Under the pieces are notes generated by a model. That model saw only the letters and a program-made list of their open reading frames with translations. It had not been told where the DNA came from and did no database searches. Position numbers and translations under genes: made by a program. Of a DNA stretch of 40,648 bases, positions 6,408 to 13,565 are shown piece after piece (position 1 is the first letter of the stretch; the number at the start of each line of letters is the position of its first letter). This stretch comes from Hymenobacter sp. IS2118 (GTDB lineage: Bacteria; Bacteroidota; Bacteroidia; Cytophagales; Hymenobacteraceae): assembly GCF_000715495.1 (NCBI RefSeq), contig NZ_JNLX01000011.1:1-40648 (forward strand), in the 5' to 3' direction.

Positions 6408-8864
6408 CTAAAATGGCACTACCACTTTGGCGCTCAGGTTGCGGCCGGGACTGAAGATGCCCAGGCGGCCAGTCGGGGAAGCGGTGTAGTATTCGAAGTA
6501 TTTCAGGCGGTTGAGGTGGGCCTGGTAGGCCACGTCGAACAGGTTGTCGGCCTGCAGCACCAGCTGCACGGCTTCGCGGCCGGCTTTGGTGCGGAGCGTG
6601 GTGCCCACGCCGGCCCCGCACAGCACGTAGCCGGGCGTGCGGGTTTCGGCTCCATCCACGGCGTAAAAGCGGTTTTGGGCAGCCGTAGCATCCGCCGTGA
6701 AGCGGAAGTAGCTGCCGGTGAGGCGGCCACCAGCCCGCTCGGGCACTGTGAGGCGCAGCTCGGAGCGCGAGTTGGCGGCCGGAATCAGGGGCAGGTAGCG
6801 GCCGGCGTCGCCCACCTGCTCGCGCAGTTCAGCGTTTTCGTTCAGGCCGATGACCAGGGCTGCGCCAGTGCGCAGGCTCACCCAGGGCAGGGCCGTGGGG
6901 TGGAGGTTGAACGCGACTTCGCCGCCGTAGAGGTTGGCCGCCGACTGCTGGAATTTATAGGTCGAGTTGCCCACCGCATCGCGCAGGGGCTGGCCGCTGG
7001 CATCGTACTGCCGGGCCTGGTAAATAAAGTTGTCGACGCGGTTGTAAAACACTTCCACGCTGGCCTCAACATCCGGCGCTTTATAAAGCAGGCCCAGGTC
7101 TTGCTGCACGTTGAATTCGGGCGTGAAGTCACGGTTGCCGAGGTAGATGATGTGCGCACCAGGGTCGAGGCCATTGGAGCCGATTTCGGGCACGTTGGGC
7201 GCCCGGTAGCCCCGCGCGATGTTGGCGCGCAGCACCAGTCGCTCGCCCAGCGCGTAGCTGCCGCCCAGGCTGGCCGAGAGCCCCGTGTAGCTGCGCCGGA
7301 AGCTGGGGTACTGCAAATTGGCGCCGGGCGTGGCCGGCCCAGCCGCCGCGTCGAAGCCCGTGGCGGGGTTTGGGGCCACGTAAAAGTCGTCCCAGCGCAC
7401 CTGGCGCACGTCGTAGCGCAGGCCGCTGGTAAGTTCCAGCGCCCCAAAGGTCTTTTTCAAAACCCCAAAGCCACCCAGGTCGAACAGCCGGTAGGGTGGG
7501 ATGGCGAAGTCGGTAGCGTTCAGGTGCTGGTTGTTCTGGCTCATGCCGTTGGCGCCCAGCGTTAGCTCGTAGCCGTTGGTGGGGGCCAGCAGGTAGCTGG
7601 CCTGGTAATTCACGGTGGTGAGCTGGAGGTCCAGGCCCGGCTGATTGGTGGCGGTGGGGTGGTTGAACTCCTGGCGGTGGTTTTGCTGCATGCCCAGCAG
7701 CAGGCGCAGCTCCCCGGTGCCCAGGCGCACCTCGCTGGTGGCAAAGGCCCGGTAGTGCTGGATGCGCTGGCGTAGGTCGGCAATGCGGTAGCTCCGCAGC
7801 TCCTCGTCGCTCACCGGCGGGCGGTTCTTGATGTCGTCGGCATTGGCCTCGAACACCTGCCGGGTGAAGCGGCGGCTGAGCGAGTCGCGGCTGCCGTCCG
7901 GGATTTCCTGGCGGTTGTCGTAGCTCGTGAGCCAGAGATGCACGCCGCCCCAGTCCTTTTTCAGGCCCACCATGCCGGTAAGCTGGGTTTCGGCAAAGCC
8001 GGTATTGTACACGCGGCCGTCCACGGCGTTGCTATAGTCGCGGGCCAGGCGGTGGCTGCCGCGCGCGCTGGCCTGGAAACCATTTTTCTGGTAATTGAAA
8101 GCCAGCGAGTTGCCAATCATGCCGTTCACGCCCTGGTACTCGGTCAGGGCCTCGCCGTGCAGCTCGCCGTTGGGGCCTTTGGGCAGGGCCGGAATCAGGT
8201 TCACTACGCCGGCCACGGCATCGGAGCCATACAGCAGGCTGGCCGGGCCTTTCACCACTTCCACGCGGTCCACGCCGTAGCCGTCCACCTCCAGGCCGTG
8301 CTCGTCGCCCCACTGCTGGCCTTCCTGGCGCAGCCCGTTAAACATGGTCAGCACCCGATTATAGCCCAGGCCCCGAATAAAGGGCTTGCTGATATTCGGG
8401 CCCGTGGTCACGGCGTTCAGGCCGGGAATGCCGCGCACGGCGGCATCAATGGCGTTGGCGTTGGCATTGAGGCGGATTTCCTTACCCGACAAGGCCGCGA
8501 TGGGCACCGGCGAGCGGCGGATTTCGGTGGCCCGGCCCACGCCTGTTACCACCACCTCGCCCAGGGTTCTGCCCTCGGCCGTGAGGCGAATGGTGAACAC
8601 CTTATCGGTGGGCAGCGTGATGCCGGGCGTGGCCGAAGCGTAGCCCACGGCACTCACCTGTAGCTTTTGCGCGCCAGCGGGCAGGCCGGAGAGCGCGAAG
8701 CGGCCGCTTTCGTCGGCCGTGGTGCCCTGGTTGAGCGCCGGCACCGCCACGCTGGCGAAGGGCACCGGCCGGCCGGCCGCGTCCAGCACCTGCCCAGTCA
8801 GGGTTTGGGCCTGCAGCGCCAGCGGCAAGAGTAACAATAGAATCAGCAGGTACTTACTAAACAT
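6408..8864 (-). CDS. TonB-dependent outer-membrane receptor
   Basis: An 818-residue receptor that would import a metal chelate or similar ligand using TonB/ExbBD energy. The signal peptide (YLLILLLLLPLALQAQ) is followed by a carboxypeptidase-regulatory-like domain (about residues 22-98; LTGQVLDAAGRPVPFASVAV). A plug domain with GEVVVTG and the GPASLLYGSDAVAGVVNLI motif spans about 100-240. A beta-barrel runs to a C-terminal Phe (LSAKVVVPF), as expected for Bam-dependent barrels. The ATG at 8864 starts the signal peptide; a longer start at 8927 would overlap the leader. Its upstream region has a TAnnTTTG promoter and two DtxR/MntR-like operators, which points to iron or manganese regulation, so the ligand is likely iron- or metal-related. 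No siderophore genes are nearby. Confidence 0.92.
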   Translation of the reverse strand: MFSKYLLILLLLLPLALQAQTLTGQVLDAAGRPVPFASVAVPALNQGTTADESGRFALSGLPAGAQKLQVSAVGYASATPGITLPTDKVFTIRLTAEGRTLGEVVVTGVGRATEIRRSPVPIAALSGKEIRLNANANAIDAAVRGIPGLNAVTTGPNISKPFIRGLGYNRVLTMFNGLRQEGQQWGDEHGLEVDGYGVDRVEVVKGPASLLYGSDAVAGVVNLIPALPKGPNGELHGEALTEYQGVNGMIGNSLAFNYQKNGFQASARGSHRLARDYSNAVDGRVYNTGFAETQLTGMVGLKKDWGGVHLWLTSYDNRQEIPDGSRDSLSRRFTRQVFEANADDIKNRPPVSDEELRSYRIADLRQRIQHYRAFATSEVRLGTGELRLLLGMQQNHRQEFNHPTATNQPGLDLQLTTVNYQASYLLAPTNGYELTLGANGMSQNNQHLNATDFAIPPYRLFDLGGFGVLKKTFGALELTSGLRYDVRQVRWDDFYVAPNPATGFDAAAGPATPGANLQYPSFRRSYTGLSASLGGSYALGERLVLRANIARGYRAPNVPEIGSNGLDPGAHIIYLGNRDFTPEFNVQQDLGLLYKAPDVEASVEVFYNRVDNFIYQARQYDASGQPLRDAVGNSTYKFQQSAANLYGGEVAFNLHPTALPWVSLRTGAALVIGLNENAELREQVGDAGRYLPLIPAANSRSELRLTVPERAGGRLTGSYFRFTADATAAQNRFYAVDGAETRTPGYVLCGAGVGTTLRTKAGREAVQLVLQADNLFDVAYQAHLNRLKYFEYYTASPTGRLGIFSPGRNLSAKVVVPF

Positions 8865-8924
8865 AGAAGTCAAAAGCGGCTGCACAATCCCGAGAACTTT
8901 TCTCGCGTCAGCAGCTCGCCCAGA

Positions 8925-8932
8925 CAAAAGTA
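8925..8932 (-). promoter_or_regulatory. promoter -7 box of the TonB receptor
   Basis: The minus strand reads TACTTTTG, a full match to the Bacteroidota -7 consensus TAnnTTTG, 60 bases upstream of the receptor ATG. No good TTTG -33 element is seen at the usual distance; that region is occupied by the first operator. This suggests a weak core promoter under direct metal-regulator control. Confidence 0.6.
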
Positions 8933-8939
8933 CGAGTGA

Positions 8940-8959
8940 TTTTTAGGTTAGTCTAAAAA
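8940..8959. promoter_or_regulatory. DtxR/MntR-like operator 1
   Basis: TTTTTAGGTTAGTCTAAAAA is an interrupted palindrome with arms TTTTTAG and CTAAAAA. The core TTAGGTTAGnCTAA resembles binding sites of DtxR/IdeR/MntR-type metal-dependent repressors. It overlaps the expected -33 region of the receptor promoter. Confidence 0.6.
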
Positions 8960-8961
8960 TA

Positions 8962-8981
8962 TTTTTAGCGTAAGCTAAAAA
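8962..8981. promoter_or_regulatory. DtxR/MntR-like operator 2
   Basis: TTTTTAGCGTAAGCTAAAAA is a second palindrome with the same 7-base arms and spacing as operator 1. The two sites are offset by 22 bases, about two helical turns, so two dimers could bind the same face of the DNA. Confidence 0.6.
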
Positions 8982-9130
8982 TTGGCTCAAGCAGCTGATT
9001 AATAGGCTGTATATGTTTTTGGCAATGCGATTCATAATTGTGCGGCCACCCATGCCACCCACCGGCCAAGCCAAAAATCCGTTCTGCATGTGACCTTTGT
9101 CGCTGCAATTCCCAATCTATGGCGGGGACG

Positions 9131-9240
9131 CCCCGTCAGGAACCGAATTGTTGTAGGAACGCGCCTTGGCGCGTTCGGCGTCTGAGAGCGGCCGGAGAGT
9201 GATGGCATCCCGTCAGGCGCCGAATGCGCCAAGGTGCTCG
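9131..9240. repeat. palindromic intergenic repeat
   Basis: AACGCGCC at 9158-9165 pairs with GGCGCGTT at 9168-9175. The longer segment 9161-9180 is also the near-perfect reverse complement of 9218-9237 (CGCCGAATGCGCCAAGGTGC), giving a larger hairpin. The phrase CCCGTCAGG occurs at both ends (9132 and 9209 regions). It looks like a REP-type dispersed element upstream of the nuclease gene. Confidence 0.55.
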
Positions 9241-9271
9241 TTTTCTCTGCCCTGACTTTGAAATTACTTAA

Positions 9272-10138
9272 ATGAAGCCTTCTGTTTTTCGAATAACCAG
9301 CCTCGTGCTGCTGCTGGCCCTGGCGGGCGGCTGCGCAAAAGACGCCCCCGCCCCGGTTCCCGGCCTGGCCCCGGACGCTACCCGCGACGGCCACCTGGCC
9401 TTGGGCAACCCCAGTGGCGCCACCACCAACCCCACCAACTACACCAACTACCTGCTCAGCAAGTCGCAGTTTGCCCTGTCGTATCACCGCGACAAGGGCA
9501 AACCCAATTGGGTGAGCTGGCACCTGAGCCGCGCCTGGTTGGGCAGCGCACCCCGCCAGGACAATTTTGCCGCAGACGCCGAGCTGCCCGCCGGCTGGTT
9601 TCGGGCCACGAGCAGCAGCTACACCGGCTCGGGCTTCGACCGCGGCCACAATTGCCCCAGCGCCGACCGCACCGGCTCGGTGGCCGACAACTCGGCCACG
9701 TTTCTGATGACCAACATGATGCCGCAGGCGGCCAATAACAACCAGCGCACCTGGGTGGGCCTCGAAAACTACTGCCGCACCCTCGTGAGCCAGGGCAACG
9801 AGCTTTACATCATCTGCGGGAGCTATGGCAGCGGCGGCACCGGCACCAACGGCTACGCCACCACCATTGCCGGCGGCAACATCGCGGTGCCCAGCAACTG
9901 CTGGAAAGTGGTAGTGGTGCTGCCCGAAGGCAGTGCCGACGCCAGCCGCGTGACCAGCAGCATCCGGGTTATCGCCATCAACACGCCCAACAACCAAACC
10001 CTGGCCGCCGCCTGGGGCAGCTACCGCACCTCCATCGACGCCATTGAGGCGGCCACGGGCTACGACCTGCTTTCGGCCGTGAGCAGCGCGGTGCAAGCCA
10101 CCATCGAGGCCCGCGTGGACGACGGCCCGACCAGCTAA
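9272..10138 (+). CDS. secreted DNA/RNA non-specific endonuclease (lipoprotein)
   Basis: A 288-residue protein with a lipoprotein signal peptide (LVLLLALAGGC, Cys at about residue 22) and a NucA/Serratia-type nuclease domain. The catalytic motif is FDRGHNCPSADRT at about residues 126-138, where His acts as the general base. A second conserved segment, MTNMMPQAANNNQRTWVGLE, supplies the metal-binding Asn. The enzyme would cut DNA and RNA outside the cytoplasm for nutrient or phosphate scavenging; tethering to the envelope protects the cell. No immunity inhibitor is adjacent. The ATG at 9272 directly starts the signal sequence. The gene stands alone and ends at a strong terminator. Confidence 0.92.
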   Translation: MKPSVFRITSLVLLLALAGGCAKDAPAPVPGLAPDATRDGHLALGNPSGATTNPTNYTNYLLSKSQFALSYHRDKGKPNWVSWHLSRAWLGSAPRQDNFAADAELPAGWFRATSSSYTGSGFDRGHNCPSADRTGSVADNSATFLMTNMMPQAANNNQRTWVGLENYCRTLVSQGNELYIICGSYGSGGTGTNGYATTIAGGNIAVPSNCWKVVVVLPEGSADASRVTSSIRVIAINTPNNQTLAAAWGSYRTSIDAIEAATGYDLLSAVSSAVQATIEARVDDGPTS

Positions 10139-10146
10139 ACGCGGCT

Positions 10147-10200
10147 GGCACGAAAAAAGCCCGTGGTACTCAGGCGAGTACCACGGGCTTTTTTCGTGCC
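10147..10200 (+). terminator. strong intrinsic terminator of the nuclease gene
   Basis: A perfect 25-base stem: 10147-10171 pairs with 10176-10200 around the loop AGGC. The stem ends in a T run inside GGGCTTTTTTCGTGCC, and the opposite arm has the A run, so it could stop transcription in both directions. Confidence 0.9.
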
Positions 10201-10405
10201 GCCCAAGCCACAAAGGCTTTCGGCGCGGAGCCAACAGTCAAAGTTACGGCGCTGTGCGAGTGCAGCGCAAGCGCGAAATTTTGTTGGAAAAATATTTGCC
10301 CGCACCGGCCCTTAAAAATCCCGGCTATCTCCTTCGAATCGCAGAAAGCAGGGGGTGAAAAATTCTCAAAACTTCCGCGCGATGAAAACTTATTATTACC
10401 GGGAA
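10201..10405. other. intergenic stretch before the small RNA
   Basis: About 200 bases with no gene that I can support. The plus and minus open frames here start poorly, run across the RNA gene and show no domain. Confidence 0.5.
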
Positions 10406-10435
10406 TTTGCCTGGCGAAATGATTCCGTAATTTTG
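10406..10435 (+). promoter_or_regulatory. Bacteroidota-type promoter of the small RNA
   Basis: TTTG at 10406-10409 and TAATTTTG at 10428-10435 are separated by 18 bases. Both boxes match the Bacteroidota consensus TTTG ... TAnnTTTG. Transcription would start at about 10440. Confidence 0.7.
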
Positions 10436-10440
10436 CATCG

Positions 10441-10597
10441 TGCTTCAACCCAGTCACCAGTTGATGAAGTGCGGAACGCTGCCTGCAGCCCCGCAACGAG
10501 ACCGCAAGGTCTTGGCCTTCATTGGTTTTGCTGGTTTGCAGCTCATTCTTTCTGGTTGTTGCCCCGCCGCCGTTTCGTGATTCGAAACGGTTTTTTT
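10441..10597 (+). ncRNA. candidate structured small RNA, about 157 nt
   Basis: A transcript from the promoter at 10406-10435 to the terminator at 10570-10597 would be about 157 nt and has no convincing ORF. Visible pairings nest into one fold. CAACC.AG (10446-10453) pairs with CTGGTTG (10552-10558). GATGAAG (10463-10469) pairs with CTTCATT (10517-10523). TGCGG (10470-10474) pairs with CCGCA (10491-10495) around a GCTGCCTGCAGC hairpin. AGACC (10499-10503) pairs with GGTCT (10508-10512) around a GCAA tetraloop. It lacks the SRP RNA core and the cobalamin and TPP riboswitch motifs. A 6S-like RNA (6S-Flavo type) is possible by size and by its own promoter and terminator, but the four-hairpin fold does not settle it. 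A leader attenuator for the gene at 10763 is the alternative. Confidence 0.55.
10570..10597 (+). terminator. intrinsic terminator of the small RNA
   Basis: CCGTTTCG (10570-10577) and CGAAACGG (10583-10590) form an 8-bp stem with a 5-base loop, followed directly by seven T. Confidence 0.85.
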
Positions 10598-10762
10598 ATG
10601 CGCGGCTGATTCGGATAAATATGGTAGTTACGCCGGTGCTGCAGCGCTGTTTGAATCAATCGTTCGCTCACCAACGGCTTATTATATTCGTTGGCTGCTG
10701 GCTTGAAAAAGAGCTGGTTGCCAACCGCAAATAGCTAATAGTTTACATAAAAAGCATTTGAT

Positions 10763-11611
10763 ATGAAGCTCGGAGCCATAACGTTACAGAATGCGGTGTG
10801 CCTGGCGGCGGCCCCGTGGCAACTCAACGGCGAGGGCTACGAGCAGCTGGGCGCAATTTTTACGAAAACCGTGACCATGGAGCCCCGTCCCGGCCTGCCC
10901 GGCGACGATGGTATTCTGCAAGTGGCCGACCAAACCCTGCTCAACCGTACCGACCTGCACATCGAAGGGGCCGAGCTGCTGGTGCACGAGCACCTGCCGC
11001 GCCTGCGCCGCTTCGGCGTCCCGGTATTTGTGAGCATCACCGCGCCGGGCGTGCCGGGCTTTCGCAAAATTGCGCGCTACCTGCAGCGCGAGGCCGGCGA
11101 GCAGCTGGCCGGGCTGGAAGTGTACATTACGGTGCCGCCCGGCGGGGCGGGAGCCGACGTGACGGCCCGCTTCGTGCGCGAAGCCACCGAGGCCGTGCGC
11201 AACGAGCTGCGCGACGACGCGGCCGTGATTGTGAAGCTGCCGCCGTGGCCCGACCATATCCGGGGTCTGGCTCTGGGCGCGCAGGAAGGCGGGGCCACCG
11301 CCCTGGCCGCGACCAATACCCTAAAAGTGCTGCACCTACCCACCGACCGCGCCGCCGCGCCACTGGTGGGCGGCCTCTCGGGCGAGGCGTTGCGCCCACT
11401 GGCCCAGCGTTGCGTGTGGGAGCTGGCCAATGACGCCAACCTGACGCTGCCCATTTTCGGAACGGGTGGCATATTTACGCTGCGCGACGTGCAGGACTAC
11501 CTGCGCGTGGGAGCACAGGCGGTGCAGGTGGCCAGCGGCGAATGGCTGTCGCCGGGCCTAGCGGCGCGCCTGGCGGCCGAGGTAACGCACAATGATTCTG
11601 TTGCGCGCTGA
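10763..11611 (+). CDS. divergent dihydroorotate dehydrogenase (class 1-like) homologue
   Basis: A 282-residue TIM-barrel protein of the FMN-dependent dihydroorotate dehydrogenase family, which would oxidise dihydroorotate to orotate. Recognisable family features are TKTVTMEPRPG (residues 33-43; active-site Lys), VKLPPW (second Lys), AATNTLK, GGLSGEALRPLAQRCVWEL and the FMN-phosphate site FGTGGI near residue 232. The motif that normally carries the catalytic base, NxSCPN, is replaced by YITVPPGG. The Cys/Ser base and the substrate-binding Asn are therefore missing. It sits just upstream of pyrF and pyrE, which supports a pyrimidine role, but it may use a different acceptor or substrate, or be a non-catalytic relative. 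Family call firm, activity unsure. Confidence 0.7.
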   Translation: MKLGAITLQNAVCLAAAPWQLNGEGYEQLGAIFTKTVTMEPRPGLPGDDGILQVADQTLLNRTDLHIEGAELLVHEHLPRLRRFGVPVFVSITAPGVPGFRKIARYLQREAGEQLAGLEVYITVPPGGAGADVTARFVREATEAVRNELRDDAAVIVKLPPWPDHIRGLALGAQEGGATALAATNTLKVLHLPTDRAAAPLVGGLSGEALRPLAQRCVWELANDANLTLPIFGTGGIFTLRDVQDYLRVGAQAVQVASGEWLSPGLAARLAAEVTHNDSVAR

Positions 11612-11613
11612 AT

Positions 11614-11655
11614 ACAGACCGTGACGCCGAGCGCAGCCGAGGCATGACGGTCTGT
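11614..11655. repeat. small inverted repeat between pyrD-like gene and pyrF
   Basis: ACAGACCGT (11614-11622) and ACGGTCTGT (11647-11655) form a 9-bp stem. The loop contains GAGCGCAGCCGAGG, a close variant of the core in the larger palindromes at 13436 and 40414, so this is probably a minimal member of the same repeat family. Confidence 0.55.
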
Positions 11656-11696
11656 AAGTATTCTGCCTTTTACCTTCTTCCTCAACTTTCCACTCC

Positions 11697-12464
11697 ATGC
11701 AAAAGCTCATTGCCCGCGTTCAAACTGCTAATTCCCTGCTCTGCGTCGGCCTCGACCCGACCGGGGACGATGCCACCGTGGCCCGTCGCCTGCGCGAAGT
11801 CATTGCCGAAGCTGCGCCCCACGCGGCGGCTTTCAAACCCAATCTTGCGTTCTTTCTGAGCCGTGAAAACGGAGTGGCCCTGCTCCAACAAACAGTGCGC
11901 GATATCCCCACGGACATTCCCGTAATTCTGGACGGCAAGTTTGGCGACATCGCCAACACCGCCGAGCAGTACGCCCGCTTCGCCTACGACGTGGTGGGCG
12001 CCGATGGCGTGACCGTGAACCCCTACATGGGCGACGATACCATCCGGCCCTTTGCCCGGCCCGGCAAAGTGGTTTTCTCGCTCGCCAAAACCTCCAACAA
12101 GCCCCAGCACGGCCTTCAGGATGCGGCCATGACGCGCGGCGGCTCCATCAGCGACTGGGCGGCCCGCCTGGCCAAGCTCATGGATGAGGAAATGACTGAA
12201 TCGACCGTCGGCCTCGTGGTGGGCGCTACCGAGCCGGCTACCGTGGCCAAGCTGCGGGCCGCCTGCCCGGACCAGTGGTTCCTAGTGCCAGGCATCGGCG
12301 TGCAGGGCGGCGACCTCTCGGCCACGCTCCGCGCCGGCCTGCGCACCGATGGCAGCGGCTTGTTAATCAACTCCTCGCGGGGAATCTGGCAGGCAACCGA
12401 TGCCGGAGCCGCCGCCCGCGAGCTGAAGGACCAAATCAACGAATTCCGTGTAGTTAAAACTTAA
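11697..12464 (+). CDS. pyrF: orotidine 5'-phosphate decarboxylase
   Basis: A 255-residue enzyme that converts OMP to UMP, the last step of de novo pyrimidine synthesis. It is of the longer group-2 type. Seen in order: LLCVGLDPTGDD (substrate Asp), FKPNLAFF, the catalytic block ILDGKFGDIANTAEQYA (Asp-x-Lys-x-x-Asp; the usual Arg before Gly-Asp is Phe here), GVTVNPYMGDD, LVVGAT and LVPGIGVQGGD (phosphate gripper). Spacing and length fit the family. It lies 85 bases after the dihydroorotate dehydrogenase homologue and 12 bases before a small AT-rich gene, with pyrE further downstream. Confidence 0.92.
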   Translation: MQKLIARVQTANSLLCVGLDPTGDDATVARRLREVIAEAAPHAAAFKPNLAFFLSRENGVALLQQTVRDIPTDIPVILDGKFGDIANTAEQYARFAYDVVGADGVTVNPYMGDDTIRPFARPGKVVFSLAKTSNKPQHGLQDAAMTRGGSISDWAARLAKLMDEEMTESTVGLVVGATEPATVAKLRAACPDQWFLVPGIGVQGGDLSATLRAGLRTDGSGLLINSSRGIWQATDAGAAARELKDQINEFRVVKT

Positions 12465-12476
12465 ACTAGCACTGAT

Positions 12477-12722
12477 ATGGAAGGCGCATTTAAGCTGGGT
12501 GATATTTTAAATTTTTATGATGACACTCCGTGCGTGGTTGTTGGACTAAGTGGTCAAGTCTTAGCTGATGAAGAAGTTCCAGAGGAACATATTGCTGTTT
12601 GGTTTGGCTATATGAGCACAGCGCAGAAATTGGAAGGTGCGGAAAATGGAATTCGAATGGAGGTGCGAACCATACCAGAGGAGTATTTCAAAAAAGGTTT
12701 AGACCCGGAAATAGTGCATTAG
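12477..12722 (+). CDS. small hypothetical protein, AT-rich
   Basis: An 81-residue acidic soluble protein (MEGAFKLGDILNFYDD...EEYFKKGLDPEIVH) with no recognised domain. Its DNA is clearly richer in A and T and its codon use differs from pyrF and pyrE on either side, a sign of recent transfer or of a non-core gene. Size and acidity resemble small immunity proteins, but no toxin is adjacent and the idea is weak. It begins 12 bases after pyrF and ends 45 bases before pyrE, so it is probably co-transcribed with them. Confidence 0.6.
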   Translation: MEGAFKLGDILNFYDDTPCVVVGLSGQVLADEEVPEEHIAVWFGYMSTAQKLEGAENGIRMEVRTIPEEYFKKGLDPEIVH

Positions 12723-12767
12723 AAATCCTGGACGTAGCAAGCTTGCATCTAGGCATATTTTTTTAAA

Positions 12768-13397
12768 ATGACTGAAACCACCGAACCCTTCGCCCCGCCC
12801 ATCGCCCTCGATGCCGAGCTGCTGGAGCAACAGCTGCGGCAGGAAGATGCCCTGTTGCGGGGGCATTTCCGGCTCTCGTCGGGCCTGCACTCCGATACTT
12901 ATGTGCAGTGCGCCCGTTTCCTGCGCCGCCCGGAGCTGGCCGCGCCGGCCGCCGCCGCGCTGGCCGGCCAGCTGCAAGCGGCCGGTTTGCAGCCCGATGT
13001 GGTAGTGGGGCCGGCCATGGGCGGCGTGGTGATTGGCTACGAGCTGGCCCGGCAGCTGGGCGTGCCCGGCATCTTCACCGAGCGCGACGCGGATGGGCTG
13101 ATGGTTCTGCGGCGCGGTTTTACGATTGAGCCCGGCGAAAAAGTTGTTATCGCCGAAGACGTGGTGACTACTGGTAAAAGCACGCTGGAAGTGGCTAAGG
13201 TGCTGCGCGCAATGGGCGCGGAAGTGCTGGCCGTGGCTTCGCTGATTGACCGCACCGGCGGCACCGGCGGGTTGGATTTTCCGCATTTTGCGCTTTTGCA
13301 GGTGCAGGCCGCGACCTTTGCCCCCGAGAGCTGCCCCTTGTGCGCCGCCGGCGTGCCAGTGGTGAAGCCCGGCAGCCGGCCTGAAAAAGCGTTTTAG
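12768..13397 (+). CDS. pyrE: orotate phosphoribosyltransferase
   Basis: A 209-residue enzyme that joins orotate to PRPP to make OMP, the substrate of PyrF. The PRPP-binding motif VVIAEDVVTTGKS lies at about residues 125-137. Upstream are LSSGLHSDTYVQCARF (substrate loop) and VVVGPAMGGVVIGYELA, and the flexible-loop segment TERDADGLMVLRRGF is present. The N-terminal 20 residues are a variable extension. The C-terminus contains CPLCAAG, a Cys pair seen in several Bacteroidota and other long PyrE proteins. Together with pyrF and the dihydroorotate dehydrogenase homologue it makes a pyrimidine block directly ahead of the purine genes. Confidence 0.93.
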   Translation: MTETTEPFAPPIALDAELLEQQLRQEDALLRGHFRLSSGLHSDTYVQCARFLRRPELAAPAAAALAGQLQAAGLQPDVVVGPAMGGVVIGYELARQLGVPGIFTERDADGLMVLRRGFTIEPGEKVVIAEDVVTTGKSTLEVAKVLRAMGAEVLAVASLIDRTGGTGGLDFPHFALLQVQAATFAPESCPLCAAGVPVVKPGSRPEKAF

Positions 13398-13435
13398 GCG
13401 TTGTGTGTTTGAGTCTTCAGAAAAGGAAAAAGAAG

Positions 13436-13540
13436 GTCGTCATGCTAAGCTTGTCGAAGCATCGATACCACGAGTGTAATCCAATCGACTGAGTTAGTTG
13501 CGCGGTAGAGATGCTTCGGCTTCGCTCAGCATGACAGACG
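13436..13540. repeat. imperfect palindromic repeat (same family as 40414-40495)
   Basis: The left arm (GTCATGCTAAGCTTGTCGAAG at 13439-13459, here with the arms slightly diverged) is an imperfect reverse complement of the right arm GATGCTTCGGCTTCGCTCAG...CATGAC at about 13510-13534. The shared core GAAGCATC/GATGCTTC and the ends GTCATGCT/AGCATGAC match the palindrome beyond 40411. It separates pyrE from purL. Confidence 0.7.
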
Positions 13541-13565
13541 AGTTATTTTAGTTGCCATTCACTAA

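Noticed and set aside
9032..10234. Minus-strand open frame over the nuclease gene
   Set aside because: It reads through the strong terminator hairpin and has antisense-type composition; the plus strand has the DRGH nuclease motif.
10441..10597. Small RNA considered as SRP RNA, cobalamin or TPP riboswitch
   Set aside because: The SRP core (GGTCAGG...AGCAGCC), the B12 box and the TPP CTGAGA element are not present.
10355..10734. Short plus-strand ORFs over and after the small RNA
   Set aside because: They cross the promoter, the RNA helices and the terminator, and the encoded peptides show no recognisable features.
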